A stretch of DNA of 64,000 nucleotides from Streptomyces sp. HB132 (GTDB taxonomy: Bacteria; Actinomycetota; Actinomycetes; Streptomycetales; Streptomycetaceae). The DNA is taken from positions 496,001-560,000 of the forward strand of contig NZ_JAFBGA010000002.1 in NCBI RefSeq assembly GCF_016909575.1, given 5' to 3'. The notes beneath the pieces were generated by a model. That model was not told the origin of the DNA, made no database searches, and saw only the letters and a list, made by a program, of their open reading frames with translations. Positions 9,339 through 18,047 of the stretch are shown in pieces. Each line of letters begins with the position of its first letter. Positions within the stretch are counted from its first letter, which is position 1. A program made the position numbers and the translations under genes.

Positions 9339-9409
9339 GCATCTAGCTCAGCGGTAATCGGGTTCGAGTAGCAAGCAGCCAGAAGCAATCCCCGCCGAGA
9401 GGTTCACCC

Positions 9410-10036
9410 ATGGCAGGCGAGACCGTCATCACGGTCGTCGGCAATCTCGTCGACGACCCCGAGCTGCGCTTCACCCCGTCCGGTGCGGCGGTCGCGAAGT
9501 TCCGTGTCGCGTCCACTCCCCGCATCTTCGACCGGCAGACCAATGAGTGGAAGGACGGCGAAGGCCTGTTCCTCACCTGCTCGGTCTGGCGTCAGGCGGC
9601 GGAGAACGTCGCGGAGTCGCTCCAGCGAGGCATGCGCGTCGTCGTGCAGGGCCGGCTGAAGCAGCGGTCCTACGAGGACCGTGAGGGCGTCAAGCGCACG
9701 GTCTACGAGCTGGACGTCGAGGAAGTCGGCCCCAGCCTGAAGAACGCCACGGCCAAGGTCACCAAGACCACAGGTCGGGGTGGCCAGGGCGGCGGCCAGG
9801 GTGGATACGGCGGTGGCCAGCAGGGCGGCGGCAACTGGGGCGGCGGTCCCGGTGGCGGTGGCCAGCAGGGCGGCGGCGGTGCTCCCGCCGACGACCCGTG
9901 GGCCACCAACGCTCCGGCCGGTGGCCAGCAGGGCGGGGGCCAGCAGGGCGGCGGGGGTGGCTGGGGCGGAAACTCCGGCGGCTCCGGCGGCTCCGGCAAC
10001 TCTGGCGGCGGCTACTCGGACGAGCCTCCCTTCTAG
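9410..10036 (+). CDS. ssb: Single-stranded DNA-binding protein (essential SSB)
   Basis: A 208-residue SSB with an N-terminal OB fold (residues 1-110; [12 protein letters not shown] near the start). It then has a long Gly/Gln-rich flexible linker from about 118 to 198, and the acidic tip D-E-P-P-F that recruits replication and repair proteins. The linker is repetitive at DNA level (GGTGGCCAGCAGGGCGG-type units). Location inside the ribosomal operon marks it as the replicative SSB rather than the sporulation-linked paralogue. It lies 71 bp after rpsF. Confidence 0.98.
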   Translation: MAGETVITVVGNLVDDPELRFTPSGAAVAKFRVASTPRIFDRQTNEWKDGEGLFLTCSVWRQAAENVAESLQRGMRVVVQGRLKQRSYEDREGVKRTVYELDVEEVGPSLKNATAKVTKTTGRGGQGGGQGGYGGGQQGGGNWGGGPGGGGQQGGGGAPADDPWATNAPAGGQQGGGQQGGGGGWGGNSGGSGGSGNSGGGYSDEPPF

Positions 10037-10078
10037 GGCGGCTCGTACCCCACTTCTTGATCACACAGGAGAAACACC

Positions 10079-10315
10079 ATGGCGAAGCCGCCTGTGCGCA
10101 AGCCTAAGAAGAAGGTCTGCGCATTCTGCAAGGACAAGACCCAGTACGTGGACTACAAGGACACGAACATGCTGCGGAAGTTCATTTCCGACCGTGGCAA
10201 GATCCGTGCCCGCCGCGTCACCGGCAACTGCACGCAGCACCAGCGTGACGTCGCCACGGCAGTCAAGAACAGCCGTGAGATGGCGCTGCTGCCCTACACG
10301 TCCACCGCGCGATAA
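10079..10315 (+). CDS. rpsR: 30S ribosomal protein S18, zinc-ribbon form
   Basis: The 78-residue product carries Cys14-x2-Cys17 and, later, Cys51-x2-His54, a plausible zinc-binding set, so this is the C+ (zinc) version. Streptomyces also encode Zur-controlled, cysteine-free paralogues elsewhere; this is the housekeeping copy. It pairs with S6 on the platform of the small subunit. An AGGAGAAACACC ribosome site precedes the ATG. Confidence 0.97.
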   Translation: MAKPPVRKPKKKVCAFCKDKTQYVDYKDTNMLRKFISDRGKIRARRVTGNCTQHQRDVATAVKNSREMALLPYTSTAR

Positions 10316-10333
10316 GGGAAGGGTGACCGAATC

Positions 10334-10780
10334 ATGAAGATCATCCTCACCCACGAGGTCACTGGCCTCGGTGCCGCCGGCGACGTCGTGGACGTCAAGG
10401 ACGGGTACGCCCGTAACTACCTGGTTCCGCGTGGCTTCGCCATTCGCTGGACCAAGGGTGGCGAGAAGGACGTGGCGCAGATCCGCCGCGCCCGCAAGAT
10501 CCACGAGATCGCGACGATCGAGCAGGCCAACGAGATCAAGACCAAGCTCGAGGCCGTGAAGGTCCGTCTGGCTGTTCGCTCCGGCGACGCCGGTCGTCTC
10601 TTCGGTTCCGTCACCCCGGCTGACATCGCCTCGGCGATCAAGTCTGCCGGTGGTCCGGACGTCGACAAGCGTCGCGTCGAGCTCGGTTCGCCGATCAAGA
10701 CGCTGGGCGGACACCAGGTGTCTGTCCGTCTGCACCCCGAGGTTGCCGCGAAGCTCGGTATCGAGGTCGTTGCTGCCTAA
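10334..10780 (+). CDS. rplI: 50S ribosomal protein L9
   Basis: The 148-residue product starts M-K-I-I-L-T-H-E-V and contains the L9 N-terminal signature ([17 protein letters not shown]). A long connecting helix and a C-terminal 23S-binding domain follow. It is the last gene of the operon, 18 bp after rpsR, followed by a hairpin terminator and a parS site. Confidence 0.98.
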   Translation: MKIILTHEVTGLGAAGDVVDVKDGYARNYLVPRGFAIRWTKGGEKDVAQIRRARKIHEIATIEQANEIKTKLEAVKVRLAVRSGDAGRLFGSVTPADIASAIKSAGGPDVDKRRVELGSPIKTLGGHQVSVRLHPEVAAKLGIEVVAA

Positions 10781-10804
10781 GGGCACAGCTCAGCAGAGCT
10801 AGGT

Positions 10805-10834
10805 GAAGGGTCGCACCTCCGGGTGCGGCCCTTC
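10805..10834 (+). terminator. Terminator of the rpsF-rplI operon
   Basis: A 13-bp stem (10805-10817 with 10822-10834, one G-T pair) with a 4-nt TCCG loop, 25 bp after the rplI stop. Confidence 0.8.
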
Positions 10835-10837
10835 GTC

Positions 10838-10851
10838 GTTTCACGTGAAAC
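10838..10851. other. parS site 1 (ParB-binding centromere)
   Basis: A perfect GTTTCACGTGAAAC, the Streptomyces ParB nucleation site, in the gap between rplI and the convergent MATE gene, immediately after the operon terminator. ParB complexes built on such sites around oriC organise and segregate chromosomes during sporulation. Confidence 0.95.
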
Positions 10852-10918
10852 GCTTCCCTGCTTCCCTGCCTGCCGGTCTGTCCGTCGACGACCCGGTGAT
10901 GCCAGGTCGGGCGGAGCC

Positions 10919-12256
10919 TCAGCGCACGGCTCCGGTCACGATCCAGCGGCCCGACCTCATGCGTATCCAGAGCGTCACCAGGCGGACGGTCATCATCAGC
11001 GTCATCGCCCCCCAGAGAGCGGTGAGGCCCCCTCCGAAAGTGGGGACGAGGACGGCAGCCGGGGCGAAGACGGCCAGCGTCACCACCATGGCCCAGGCCA
11101 GGTAGCGCCCGTCGCCTGCCCCCATCAGCACCCCGTCGAGAACGAAGACCACACCGGAGATCGGCTGGGAGAGTGCGACGACGAGGAGCGCGGGCAGCAG
11201 AGTGTCCTGCACGGATGAGTCGCCCGTGAACAGCGGGACGAACAGCGGCCTGGCAAGCACGATCACTGCTCCGAGCACCACCCCGGAGACGATCCCCCAC
11301 TGAACCATTCGGCGACATGCCTCGCGGGCGCCCTTGGCGTCGTCCGCGCCCAGATAGCGGCCGATGATGGCCTGACCCGCGATGGCGATCGCGTCGAGCG
11401 CGAATGCCGTAAGGCTCCAGAGGGACAGGATGATCTGGTGGGCGGCGAGATCCGTGTCGCCGAGCCGGGCGGCGACGGCGGTGGCGATCATGAGGACTGC
11501 TCTCAGCGAGAGCGTGCGAACCAGCAAGGGCGCGCCTGCCTGGGCGCTGGCCCGGATGCCCGCGGTGTCGGGACGCAGCGATGCTCCATGTCGACGCGCC
11601 CCGCGGACCACGACGATCAGATACGCGAGCGCCATCCCCCACTGCGCGATGACGGTGCCCCATGCAGATCCGGCGACCCCCAGCCCGGCTCCGTAGACGA
11701 GCCCGGCATTGAGGGCTCCGTTGGCCGCGAATCCACCGATGGCGACGTAGAGCGGTGTCCGGGTGTCCTGAAGGCCGCGTAGCACTCCCGTCGCCGCGAG
11801 CACCACGAGCATCGCGGGAATGCCGAAGCTGGAGATCCGCAGGTAGGTCGTGGCGTACGGGGTCGCGGTGTCGGATGTCCCGAGAAGTTCGACCAGCAGG
11901 GGTGTCAGAGGGAGCGTCACAGCGACGACGGCGGCACCGATCAGCAGGGCGAGCCATATGCCGTCCATGCCCTGGCGGATGGCGGACGACAGATCACCTG
12001 CGCCGACCTGGCGGGCCACCGCGGCGGTGGTGGCGTAGGCCAGGAAGACGAAGACGCTCACCGCGGTTGTCAGCAGGGCCGCGGCGACCGCCAGGCCGGC
12101 CAGTTGCGGAGTGCCGAGGTGGCCGACGATGGCACTGTCGACCATGACGAAAAGAGGCTCGGCAACGAGCGCGCCGAACGCCGGAACGGCGAGTGCGATG
12201 ATCTCGCGGTCGTGCCGGCGGCGGGAGGACGGCTGAGCCGTGGGCGCCTGGGTCAT
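10919..12256 (-). CDS. MATE-family multidrug/metabolite exporter
   Basis: A 445-residue inner-membrane antiporter with about 12 transmembrane segments in two homologous bundles. The MATE signatures are present: P-A-F-G-A-L-V-A-E-P-L-F near the start, D-S-A-I-V-G-H-L-G, and the Ala/Gly-rich repeat with A-A-H-Q-I in the second half, matching DinF-type members. It would exchange H+ or Na+ for an unknown substrate. The ATG at 12256 is preferred over a TTG three codons upstream. The gene is divergent from dnaB across a region with DnaA boxes and converges on the rpsF operon. Confidence 0.9.
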   Translation of the reverse strand: MTQAPTAQPSSRRRHDREIIALAVPAFGALVAEPLFVMVDSAIVGHLGTPQLAGLAVAAALLTTAVSVFVFLAYATTAAVARQVGAGDLSSAIRQGMDGIWLALLIGAAVVAVTLPLTPLLVELLGTSDTATPYATTYLRISSFGIPAMLVVLAATGVLRGLQDTRTPLYVAIGGFAANGALNAGLVYGAGLGVAGSAWGTVIAQWGMALAYLIVVVRGARRHGASLRPDTAGIRASAQAGAPLLVRTLSLRAVLMIATAVAARLGDTDLAAHQIILSLWSLTAFALDAIAIAGQAIIGRYLGADDAKGAREACRRMVQWGIVSGVVLGAVIVLARPLFVPLFTGDSSVQDTLLPALLVVALSQPISGVVFVLDGVLMGAGDGRYLAWAMVVTLAVFAPAAVLVPTFGGGLTALWGAMTLMMTVRLVTLWIRMRSGRWIVTGAVR

Positions 12257-12714
12257 GGAGGCCAATCTAATCTTCCACAGGTAACGGATGCAATGTGCTT
12301 CTGGTCCTTACTTTGTTCGCGTTGTGGAGTCCGGTGCGGGGCTGTTCCCCTTGATCTTGAGATGAGGGCAAAAGTTTTTCTCTCCCACAGCCCGTGGATC
12401 GAGAAATGCCAGCTCAGAGGGGTCTTTTGTGTCTGGGTATGAGTTTGTCCACAGTGCTGTCCCCCGGTCCGTGCACAGGATCCGGCGGGTTCTCCACAGC
12501 ATCTGGTCCGTCATCCACAAGCCCTGTGGATAACCAGATTGGCTGACGGTGCGGACCGGCCTACCGTGGTGCGGCGCCCGCACTCCGTTCCGGCTTGGAA
12601 GTCTCCAGAACTTGACGCGCCGGAACCGGAGTCGGGCGTCTTGTTTGTCGGTGCCGTGCCGTAAGAAAGAGTGGCACGGCTAGGTCCGCTAAGCGGACGG
12701 GAGGAGGTGGCCCG
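12257..12714. promoter_or_regulatory. dnaB upstream region with a DnaA-box cluster
   Basis: A 458-bp divergent region with no gene. It contains two perfect DnaA boxes: TTGTCCACA at 12445-12453 (+) and TTATCCACA at 12525-12533 (- strand). Single-mismatch copies lie at 12490-12498 (TTCTCCACA) and 12511-12519 (TCATCCACA), and a weaker one at 12271-12279. The Streptomyces DnaA consensus is TTGTCCACA. The arrangement suggests DnaA control of dnaB or DnaA titration. Confidence 0.7.
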
Positions 12715-14190
12715 GTGAGCATTCCCGAGCCTTTGGACGATCCCTGGGCCGATGTCGGTCCCGGTGACCGTCTGCCCGTTTCCCGTCAGCGACGCGGAGA
12801 GGGCAAGGGCCGCGACGAACAGCACGAACGGGGCCGGGAGAGCGGCTGGGACGGTGGGGCGGCCGGCTTCGAGCGGGTGCCTCCGCAGGATCTCGACGCC
12901 GAGCAGTCAGTCCTCGGCGGCATGTTGCTCTCGAAGGACGCCATCGCGGACGTCGTGGAGATCATCAAGGGCCATGACTTCTACCGCCCCGCGCACGAGA
13001 CCGTCTACACGGCGATTCTCGACCTCTACGCCAAGGGCGAGCCGGCCGACCCGATCACGGTGGCGGCCGAGCTGGTCAAGCGCGGCGAGATCACCAAGGT
13101 CGGCGGGGCTCCGTATCTGCACACGCTGGTGCAGTCCGTGCCGACGGCGGCCAACGCCTCGTACTACGCGGAGATCGTTCATGAGCGGGCCGTGCTCAGG
13201 CGTCTTGTCGAGGCGGGCACGAAGATCACGCAGATGGGATACGCCGCCGACGGCGACGTCGACGAGATCGTCAACTCGGCGCAGGCCGAGATCTACGCCG
13301 TCACGGAGCAGCGCACCAGCGAGGACTACCTGCCGCTCGGCGACATCATGGAAGGTGCCCTCGACGAGATCGAGGCCATCGGTTCCCGCAGCGGCGAGAT
13401 GACCGGTGTACCGACCGGATTCACGGACCTCGACGCCCTCACCAACGGCCTGCACCCGGGTCAGATGATTGTCATCGCGGCCCGTCCGGCCATGGGTAAG
13501 TCCACTCTCGCGCTGGACTTCGCCCGTGCCTGTTCGATCAAGGGCAATCTGCCGAGTGTGATCTTCTCGCTCGAAATGGGGCGCAACGAGATCGCGATGC
13601 GCCTGCTGTCCGCCGAGGCCCGGGTGGCACTCCACCACATGCGCTCCGGCACCATGACCGACGAGGACTGGACACGACTCGCCCGTCGCATGCCGGATGT
13701 CTCCGCTGCTCCGCTCTACATCGACGACTCCCCGAACCTCTCGATGATGGAGATCCGTGCGAAGTGCCGTCGCCTCAAGCAGCGCAACGACCTGAAGCTC
13801 GTGGTGATCGACTATCTGCAGCTGATGCAGTCCGGAGGGGCCAAACGGGCGGAGAGCCGTCAGCAGGAGGTTTCGGACATGTCCCGAAACCTCAAGCTCC
13901 TCGCCAAGGAGCTGGAGCTTCCCGTCATCGCCCTGTCCCAGCTGAACCGCGGACCTGAACAGCGCACGGACAAGAAGCCGATGGTCTCCGACCTGCGTGA
14001 GTCCGGCTCCATCGAGCAGGACGCCGACATGGTGATCCTGCTGCACCGCGAGGACGCGTACGAGAAGGAGTCCCCGCGCGCCGGCGAGGCGGACCTGATC
14101 GTGGCCAAGCACCGAAACGGTCCGACGGCGACGATTACCGTGGCGTTCCAGGGCCACTACTCACGCTTCGTGGACATGGCGCAGACCTGA
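12715..14190 (+). CDS. dnaB: Replicative DNA helicase DnaB
   Basis: The 491-residue hexameric 5'-3' helicase of the replisome. The N-terminal 45 residues are a polar actinobacterial extension. The DnaB N-domain starts at P-P-Q-D-L-D-A-E-Q-S-V-L-G. The RecA-like motor follows, with Walker A at residues 256-264 (A-R-P-A-M-G-K-S-T), Walker B V-V-I-D-Y-L-Q-L-M and the arginine-finger/S-Q-L-N-R block. No intein is present. The GTG start has GGGAGGAGGTGG just upstream. Confidence 0.97.
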   Translation: MSIPEPLDDPWADVGPGDRLPVSRQRRGEGKGRDEQHERGRESGWDGGAAGFERVPPQDLDAEQSVLGGMLLSKDAIADVVEIIKGHDFYRPAHETVYTAILDLYAKGEPADPITVAAELVKRGEITKVGGAPYLHTLVQSVPTAANASYYAEIVHERAVLRRLVEAGTKITQMGYAADGDVDEIVNSAQAEIYAVTEQRTSEDYLPLGDIMEGALDEIEAIGSRSGEMTGVPTGFTDLDALTNGLHPGQMIVIAARPAMGKSTLALDFARACSIKGNLPSVIFSLEMGRNEIAMRLLSAEARVALHHMRSGTMTDEDWTRLARRMPDVSAAPLYIDDSPNLSMMEIRAKCRRLKQRNDLKLVVIDYLQLMQSGGAKRAESRQQEVSDMSRNLKLLAKELELPVIALSQLNRGPEQRTDKKPMVSDLRESGSIEQDADMVILLHREDAYEKESPRAGEADLIVAKHRNGPTATITVAFQGHYSRFVDMAQT

Positions 14191-14291
14191 CCCACGCGTG
14201 TGTAGGGTCTCAAATCTCGTGTCGGAATCTCACGGTCGGTGTCGACCGAAGTCGGATCCAATACCGAGCTGAGATTCGCAGGTCGCTGCCG

Positions 14292-14963
14292 TCAAGCGTC
14301 TTTTCGGCCCAGACTGGCGGCCTTGATCGCGCGTTGGGTGAAGACCTCCTCTCTGCGGTCTTCCATCTGCCGCAACGCGTCCTTGCGGTCCCGCTTGGAG
14401 AGTCGATCAAGATACGTGTGGCCCGTGAGGTGATCGGTCTCGTGCTGCAGACATCGGGCGAAGTACCCCAGCCCCTCGACGACGAGAGGGTTGCCGTCCT
14501 TGTCAACCCCACGGGCGACAGCACGATCGGTGCGGGGAACCGTCAAGGTGGCACCGGGCACGGACAGGCAGCCCTCGGATTCGTCAACCAGCCGCCGACT
14601 CCCGGGATCGAGCAGGTCCAGGACGGGGTTGATGATGTGACCGACATGTCGGATTCCATAGTCGTCCGGGCAGTCATACACGAACAGCCGCAGGTCAACG
14701 CCAACCTGGTTGGCAGCAAGGCCGGCGCCGTCGGCCACATACATGGTCAGGAACATGTCGTCGATTAACGCCGACAACTCCGGAGTCCCAAACTCGGTCA
14801 CCTCCCGGCACGGACGGCTCAACACCTCTTCACCGACCACCGTGACTCTGCGAACCGAGCCCCGTCCCGCCTCCGGTGGCAGAGCCGGATAGGTGTCCAC
14901 CGGGTGGCCTTGCACGCGGACTCGTCGATCGGCGGAACGGGATCGCTCGTCACCAACAGACAT
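14292..14963 (-). CDS. def: Peptide deformylase paralogue with a TTA codon
   Basis: A metal enzyme removing the formyl group from nascent N-termini. All three motifs are intact: G79-A-G-L-A-A-N-Q86, E130-G-C-L-S134 and H174-E-T-D-H178, with Cys132 and the two histidines as metal ligands. At 223 residues it is longer than usual because of about 38 extra N-terminal residues. The ATG has AGGAG upstream, supporting that start. Leu66 is encoded by TTA (plus-strand 14766-14768), the codon read only by the developmental tRNA bldA, so expression may be growth-phase dependent. It is divergent from a winged-helix regulator; a drug-insensitive or condition-specific deformylase is possible. Confidence 0.93.
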   Translation of the reverse strand: MSVGDERSRSADRRVRVQGHPVDTYPALPPEAGRGSVRRVTVVGEEVLSRPCREVTEFGTPELSALIDDMFLTMYVADGAGLAANQVGVDLRLFVYDCPDDYGIRHVGHIINPVLDLLDPGSRRLVDESEGCLSVPGATLTVPRTDRAVARGVDKDGNPLVVEGLGYFARCLQHETDHLTGHTYLDRLSKRDRKDALRQMEDRREEVFTQRAIKAASLGRKDA

Positions 14964-15046
14964 GACTGTCTCCTTTTGCTCATGCCACAGATGCCACGGA
15001 GATCACCGCAGCTGATGCCCTCAGCAGAGCTACTGCTTGCCAATAG

Positions 15047-15074
15047 CTTTGCAAAGTAGCAGACTTTGCAAAGT
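15047..15074. promoter_or_regulatory. Duplicated CTTTGCAAAGT repeat, likely operator
   Basis: Two identical CTTTGCAAAGT units at 15047-15057 and 15064-15074, 17 bp apart, each nearly palindromic. The second ends on the proposed GTG start of the regulator gene. This is the kind of site an autoregulating winged-helix dimer would occupy, and it faces the def paralogue promoter too. Confidence 0.6.
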
Positions 15075-15648
15075 GACTGAAGATGATGTCAACACCCCAG
15101 ACGACCAGGCAGCCGGCACCGGCGAAGAATTGCGTGAGCACGACGTCCGCACAGCCCTGCTGAACCTGCTCGCCCAAGTCGGCACCGTCACAGCCACCGA
15201 AGCCGCCTCCCGGCTGGACTACAGCTCAGGCCTCTGCTCGTTCCACCTACGCCAGCTCGCACGCCACGGATATATCGAAGAAGCCCCTCACCAAGGCGGC
15301 CGCGCACGTCCATGGCGGCTGAGGACCCCCGCTGCCGACGGTCCCATGGCGGAGGAGCAGTTCGGCGACTTGACCCGTGGGCTGGAGGACGAGAGCTGGC
15401 AGCGATGGCTGACTCAGCGGGATGAAGCGCCGTCCGAATGGCGCCACGACGAAGCCTTCAGCGCCGTCGCCTACCTGACACCCGAAGAGATGAGCCGAGT
15501 CGCGAACGTGATCCGACGGGCGCTCGCGCCCTACCAGGACCGCGAACAACGTCCCCTGGCCCGACCCGACGGCGCTCGACCGGTGGCCCTCATCACCCGA
15601 CTGTTCCCCCTGCTTCCTCACACAGCAGACGACGCGGACCAGGACTGA
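15073..15648 (+). CDS. Winged-helix (ArsR-like) transcriptional regulator
   Basis: A 191-residue soluble protein. Residues about 17-80 form a winged helix (D-V-R-T-A-L-L-N-L-L, then T-E-A-A-S-R-L and F-H-L-R-Q-L-A-R-H-G-Y-I as recognition helix and wing). The remainder is a polar, charged C-terminal region of unknown ligand. Start taken as GTG 15073; an in-frame TTG at 15037 would put the duplicated repeat inside the gene. No ribosome site is evident, so the message may be leaderless. It probably controls itself and the divergent deformylase. Confidence 0.65.
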   Translation: MTEDDVNTPDDQAAGTGEELREHDVRTALLNLLAQVGTVTATEAASRLDYSSGLCSFHLRQLARHGYIEEAPHQGGRARPWRLRTPAADGPMAEEQFGDLTRGLEDESWQRWLTQRDEAPSEWRHDEAFSAVAYLTPEEMSRVANVIRRALAPYQDREQRPLARPDGARPVALITRLFPLLPHTADDADQD

Positions 15649-16593
15649 GGAGCCGTTCGGCCTTCTGCACCCGCTTGAGGAAATGACACGAAACTGAGAC
15701 CGCAGGCAGGCGACATGACGTGAGACAGCCTGAAAACGTCCAGGTCGTCGCGCTGCCGCATGACACAGCAGCTGAGAACCTACAACGCGGCTGGGGGTTT
15801 CCAGCGCCCATGGGGCCGGTCTGCGCCGGTGACGGCCCACCGGCTCCACACGCCAGGCACCGCTCGGGAAGCGGTGGGATGTGCGAGATCGAGTCACGCG
15901 GGCTGCCGGCGGCTCAGCTCCGAGTGCCCGGTGGGCAACCGAGTACCAGCCGCAGAAGATCCCTCGGCGGCAGCCCGAAGGACGCAGGTGAACGCCTGCT
16001 CGCACGGACGGTCCAGACGAATCTGGAACCCCATGATCTCTCGCGAAATCCGCCTCCGGCGCAGTTCGGCCGGCTGCCAACATGCTGGGATGGCCACGAC
16101 ATAGTGTTCTTCCTCGCCTCCGACGACGAGAGTGCCGCTGCGACGCGCGGCCGGGGCCTGGTCGAGTCTTGACCGGAGTGGGTCGTTGCCCCCTTGAACG
16201 ATGGCGTAGAGGGGTTCGTTCTTCCGCCGCGGTTGACCCTGGCGTCGGCCGACGCCGGCTTCACCGAACTGGAGGAGCCGGCAGATCGCTGGACCGCGAG
16301 GCTCAGGGCTGCCGACGGGGACGAGATGACCGACGATGATCTACTGGCGGTCCTGCAGGGGGTGTCCCGGCTTGCGACGTGCGCGGTGAGCACGGGTGGT
16401 GGCTTCTACAGCTGGAGCTTCTGACTGTCCGGTGAGCCCGCGGCGGGCACCGGGCGGTTGGCTGTGCTGGGCTCCGGTCTGCATCTGCCCGCTCGCGCGG
16501 GCATTTCCCGTCCAGGTGGGACCAATGCGCCGGCGGGGCCGAGCGATGCGCAATGGGTTCGTCAGGCCGACAACGCACGGGTCATCCTTGGGC
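15649..16593. other. Poorly coding 0.9-kb stretch
   Basis: Between the regulator and the serine hydrolase gene, codon bias is weak in every frame over 15.65-16.17 kb and the base composition is less G+C-skewed than around it. I find no complete gene there. Only the short frame at 16194-16424 looks coding. This may be the remains of decayed or transferred DNA. Confidence 0.5.
16194..16424 (+). CDS. Possible small or truncated hypothetical protein
   Basis: A 76-codon frame with the high third-position G+C expected of a real gene, ending ...G-G-G-F-Y-S-W-S-F. The only starts are TTG 16194 or the internal ATG at 16326, with no clear ribosome site, so it may be the C-terminal remnant of a longer gene. 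I do not recognise a domain. Confidence 0.3.
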   Translation: MNDGVEGFVLPPRLTLASADAGFTELEEPADRWTARLRAADGDEMTDDDLLAVLQGVSRLATCAVSTGGGFYSWSF

Positions 16594-17973
16594 ATGACCT
16601 CTTCCGAAGCCCTGCTTCCCAGCACCCGGCGTGCTTTGCTGCACCGCGTCGCCACCGCGCAGTCCCAAGGCCGTTCCCCTTCCCTCGTAGCCGCGGTGCA
16701 GCGGGACGGCGGGATCGCCTGGAGCGGTGCACGCGGTTGCGTGGACGGCCATGAGCCCGATGGCGATACGCAGTACAGGGTCGGCTCCATCACCAAGACG
16801 TTCACCGCCGTGCTGGTACTGCGCCTTCGTGACGAGGGGCTCCTGGATCTGAGTGATCCTCTGGGAAAGCACCTTCCAGGCACGGACGTGGGGGGCGTGA
16901 CCATTTTTCAGCTGCTGGGCCACAGCGGGGGACTGAAGGCCGAGACGCCCGCGCCCTGGTGGGAGAGGACGCCGGGTGCCACCCGCGTGGGGCTGGCGGA
17001 CGTACTCGGCGAGCGGCCGGTGATCCACCCGGCCGGCCACGGGCACCACTACTCGAACCCTGGTTACACGCTGCTCGGCTCGCTCGTGGAGAGGCTGCGT
17101 GGTGACTCCTGGGCCGAGGTGCTGCGTCGCGAGATTCTGGAGCCCCTGGGGATGGACCGTACGACTCCCGAGGCGGATGCCCCGCATGCGGGCGGCTGGG
17201 CGGTACACCCGTGGGCCGACGTCATGCTGCCCGAGCCGGCTGAGGACCTCGGGGTGATGGCGCCGGCCGGTCAGCTCTGGTCGACCACCACCGATCTTCT
17301 CCGCTTCGCGGCCTTCCTGGCACACGGGGACGAACGGGTCCTGCGTGCGTCCTCGGTGGCGGAGATGCGTGCTCCCGCTGCCCCGCCCGAGGCGGGTGAC
17401 TGGGCCGGCACGTACGGCCTCGGTCTTCAGGCCGTACGGCGTGGGAATCGCACGTTGCTCGGTCACTCGGGGTCGTTGCCGGGCTTCCTGGCCACACTGT
17501 TGTTCAGCATCGAAGACGATGTGGCGGCCGTGGTGCTCACGAATGCCACCTCCGGTCCGCTGACGGCTACGGTCGCCGCCGACCTCTTGCACATCGTTGC
17601 CGAGGCGGAGCCCAGGATCCCGGAGGCATGGCGCCCGCTGCCCGAGGTCGACGAAGAACTGCTGGCCCTGACCGGGCCCTGGTACTGGGGTACGCAGGTC
17701 CACGGCCTGAGGCTGCTCGCGGACAGGGAGCTCGAGTTCCAGCCGCTGCGGGGAGTGGGTCGCGCGGCCCGGTTCCGAGCATGCCCCGACGGGACCTGGA
17801 CGGGTCTGAACGGTTACTACGCGGGGGAGACGCTCCGCGTCGTACGCGCCGACGACGGCTCGGTGGACCACCTCGACCTCGGATCGTTCGTCTTCACGCG
17901 GGAGCCCTACGACCGTGGTGCCGGCATTCCCGGTGGCGTGGACGAGGGCGGCTGGCGAGGGCTGACCACCTGA
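16594..17973 (+). CDS. Serine hydrolase, class C beta-lactamase/D-Ala-D-Ala peptidase fold
   Basis: A 459-residue enzyme of the beta-lactamase superfamily. The nucleophile motif is S65-I-T-K68, the second motif Y153-S-N155, and a later H-S-G stands for the KTG box. These define family S12-type esterases/peptidases. No signal peptide or membrane segment is visible, so it is probably cytoplasmic and more likely an esterase or peptidase than a true resistance enzyme. The C-terminal 110 residues form an extra beta-rich (lipocalin-like) domain common in this group. The ATG at 16594 is chosen because conserved similarity begins there; no strong ribosome site is visible. Confidence 0.85.
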   Translation: MTSSEALLPSTRRALLHRVATAQSQGRSPSLVAAVQRDGGIAWSGARGCVDGHEPDGDTQYRVGSITKTFTAVLVLRLRDEGLLDLSDPLGKHLPGTDVGGVTIFQLLGHSGGLKAETPAPWWERTPGATRVGLADVLGERPVIHPAGHGHHYSNPGYTLLGSLVERLRGDSWAEVLRREILEPLGMDRTTPEADAPHAGGWAVHPWADVMLPEPAEDLGVMAPAGQLWSTTTDLLRFAAFLAHGDERVLRASSVAEMRAPAAPPEAGDWAGTYGLGLQAVRRGNRTLLGHSGSLPGFLATLLFSIEDDVAAVVLTNATSGPLTATVAADLLHIVAEAEPRIPEAWRPLPEVDEELLALTGPWYWGTQVHGLRLLADRELEFQPLRGVGRAARFRACPDGTWTGLNGYYAGETLRVVRADDGSVDHLDLGSFVFTREPYDRGAGIPGGVDEGGWRGLTT

Positions 17974-17987
17974 GGTGCTCGGGCGGC

Positions 17988-18001
17988 GTTTCACGTGAAA
18001 C
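17988..18001. other. parS site 2
   Basis: Perfect GTTTCACGTGAAAC in the 74-bp gap between the convergent serine hydrolase and HTH_42 genes. Confidence 0.95.
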
Positions 18002-18047
18002 GCGACAGGCCGTCCCAGCTACGGCCGTGCTCATCGGGGTGAATCGA

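Noticed and set aside
9339..9372. tRNA-like words (TAGCTCAGCGGTA and GGTTCGAGT) between rpsF and ssb
   Set aside because: D-arm-like and T-arm-like blocks are only a few bases apart, with no anticodon arm or acceptor stem, so this is not a tRNA.
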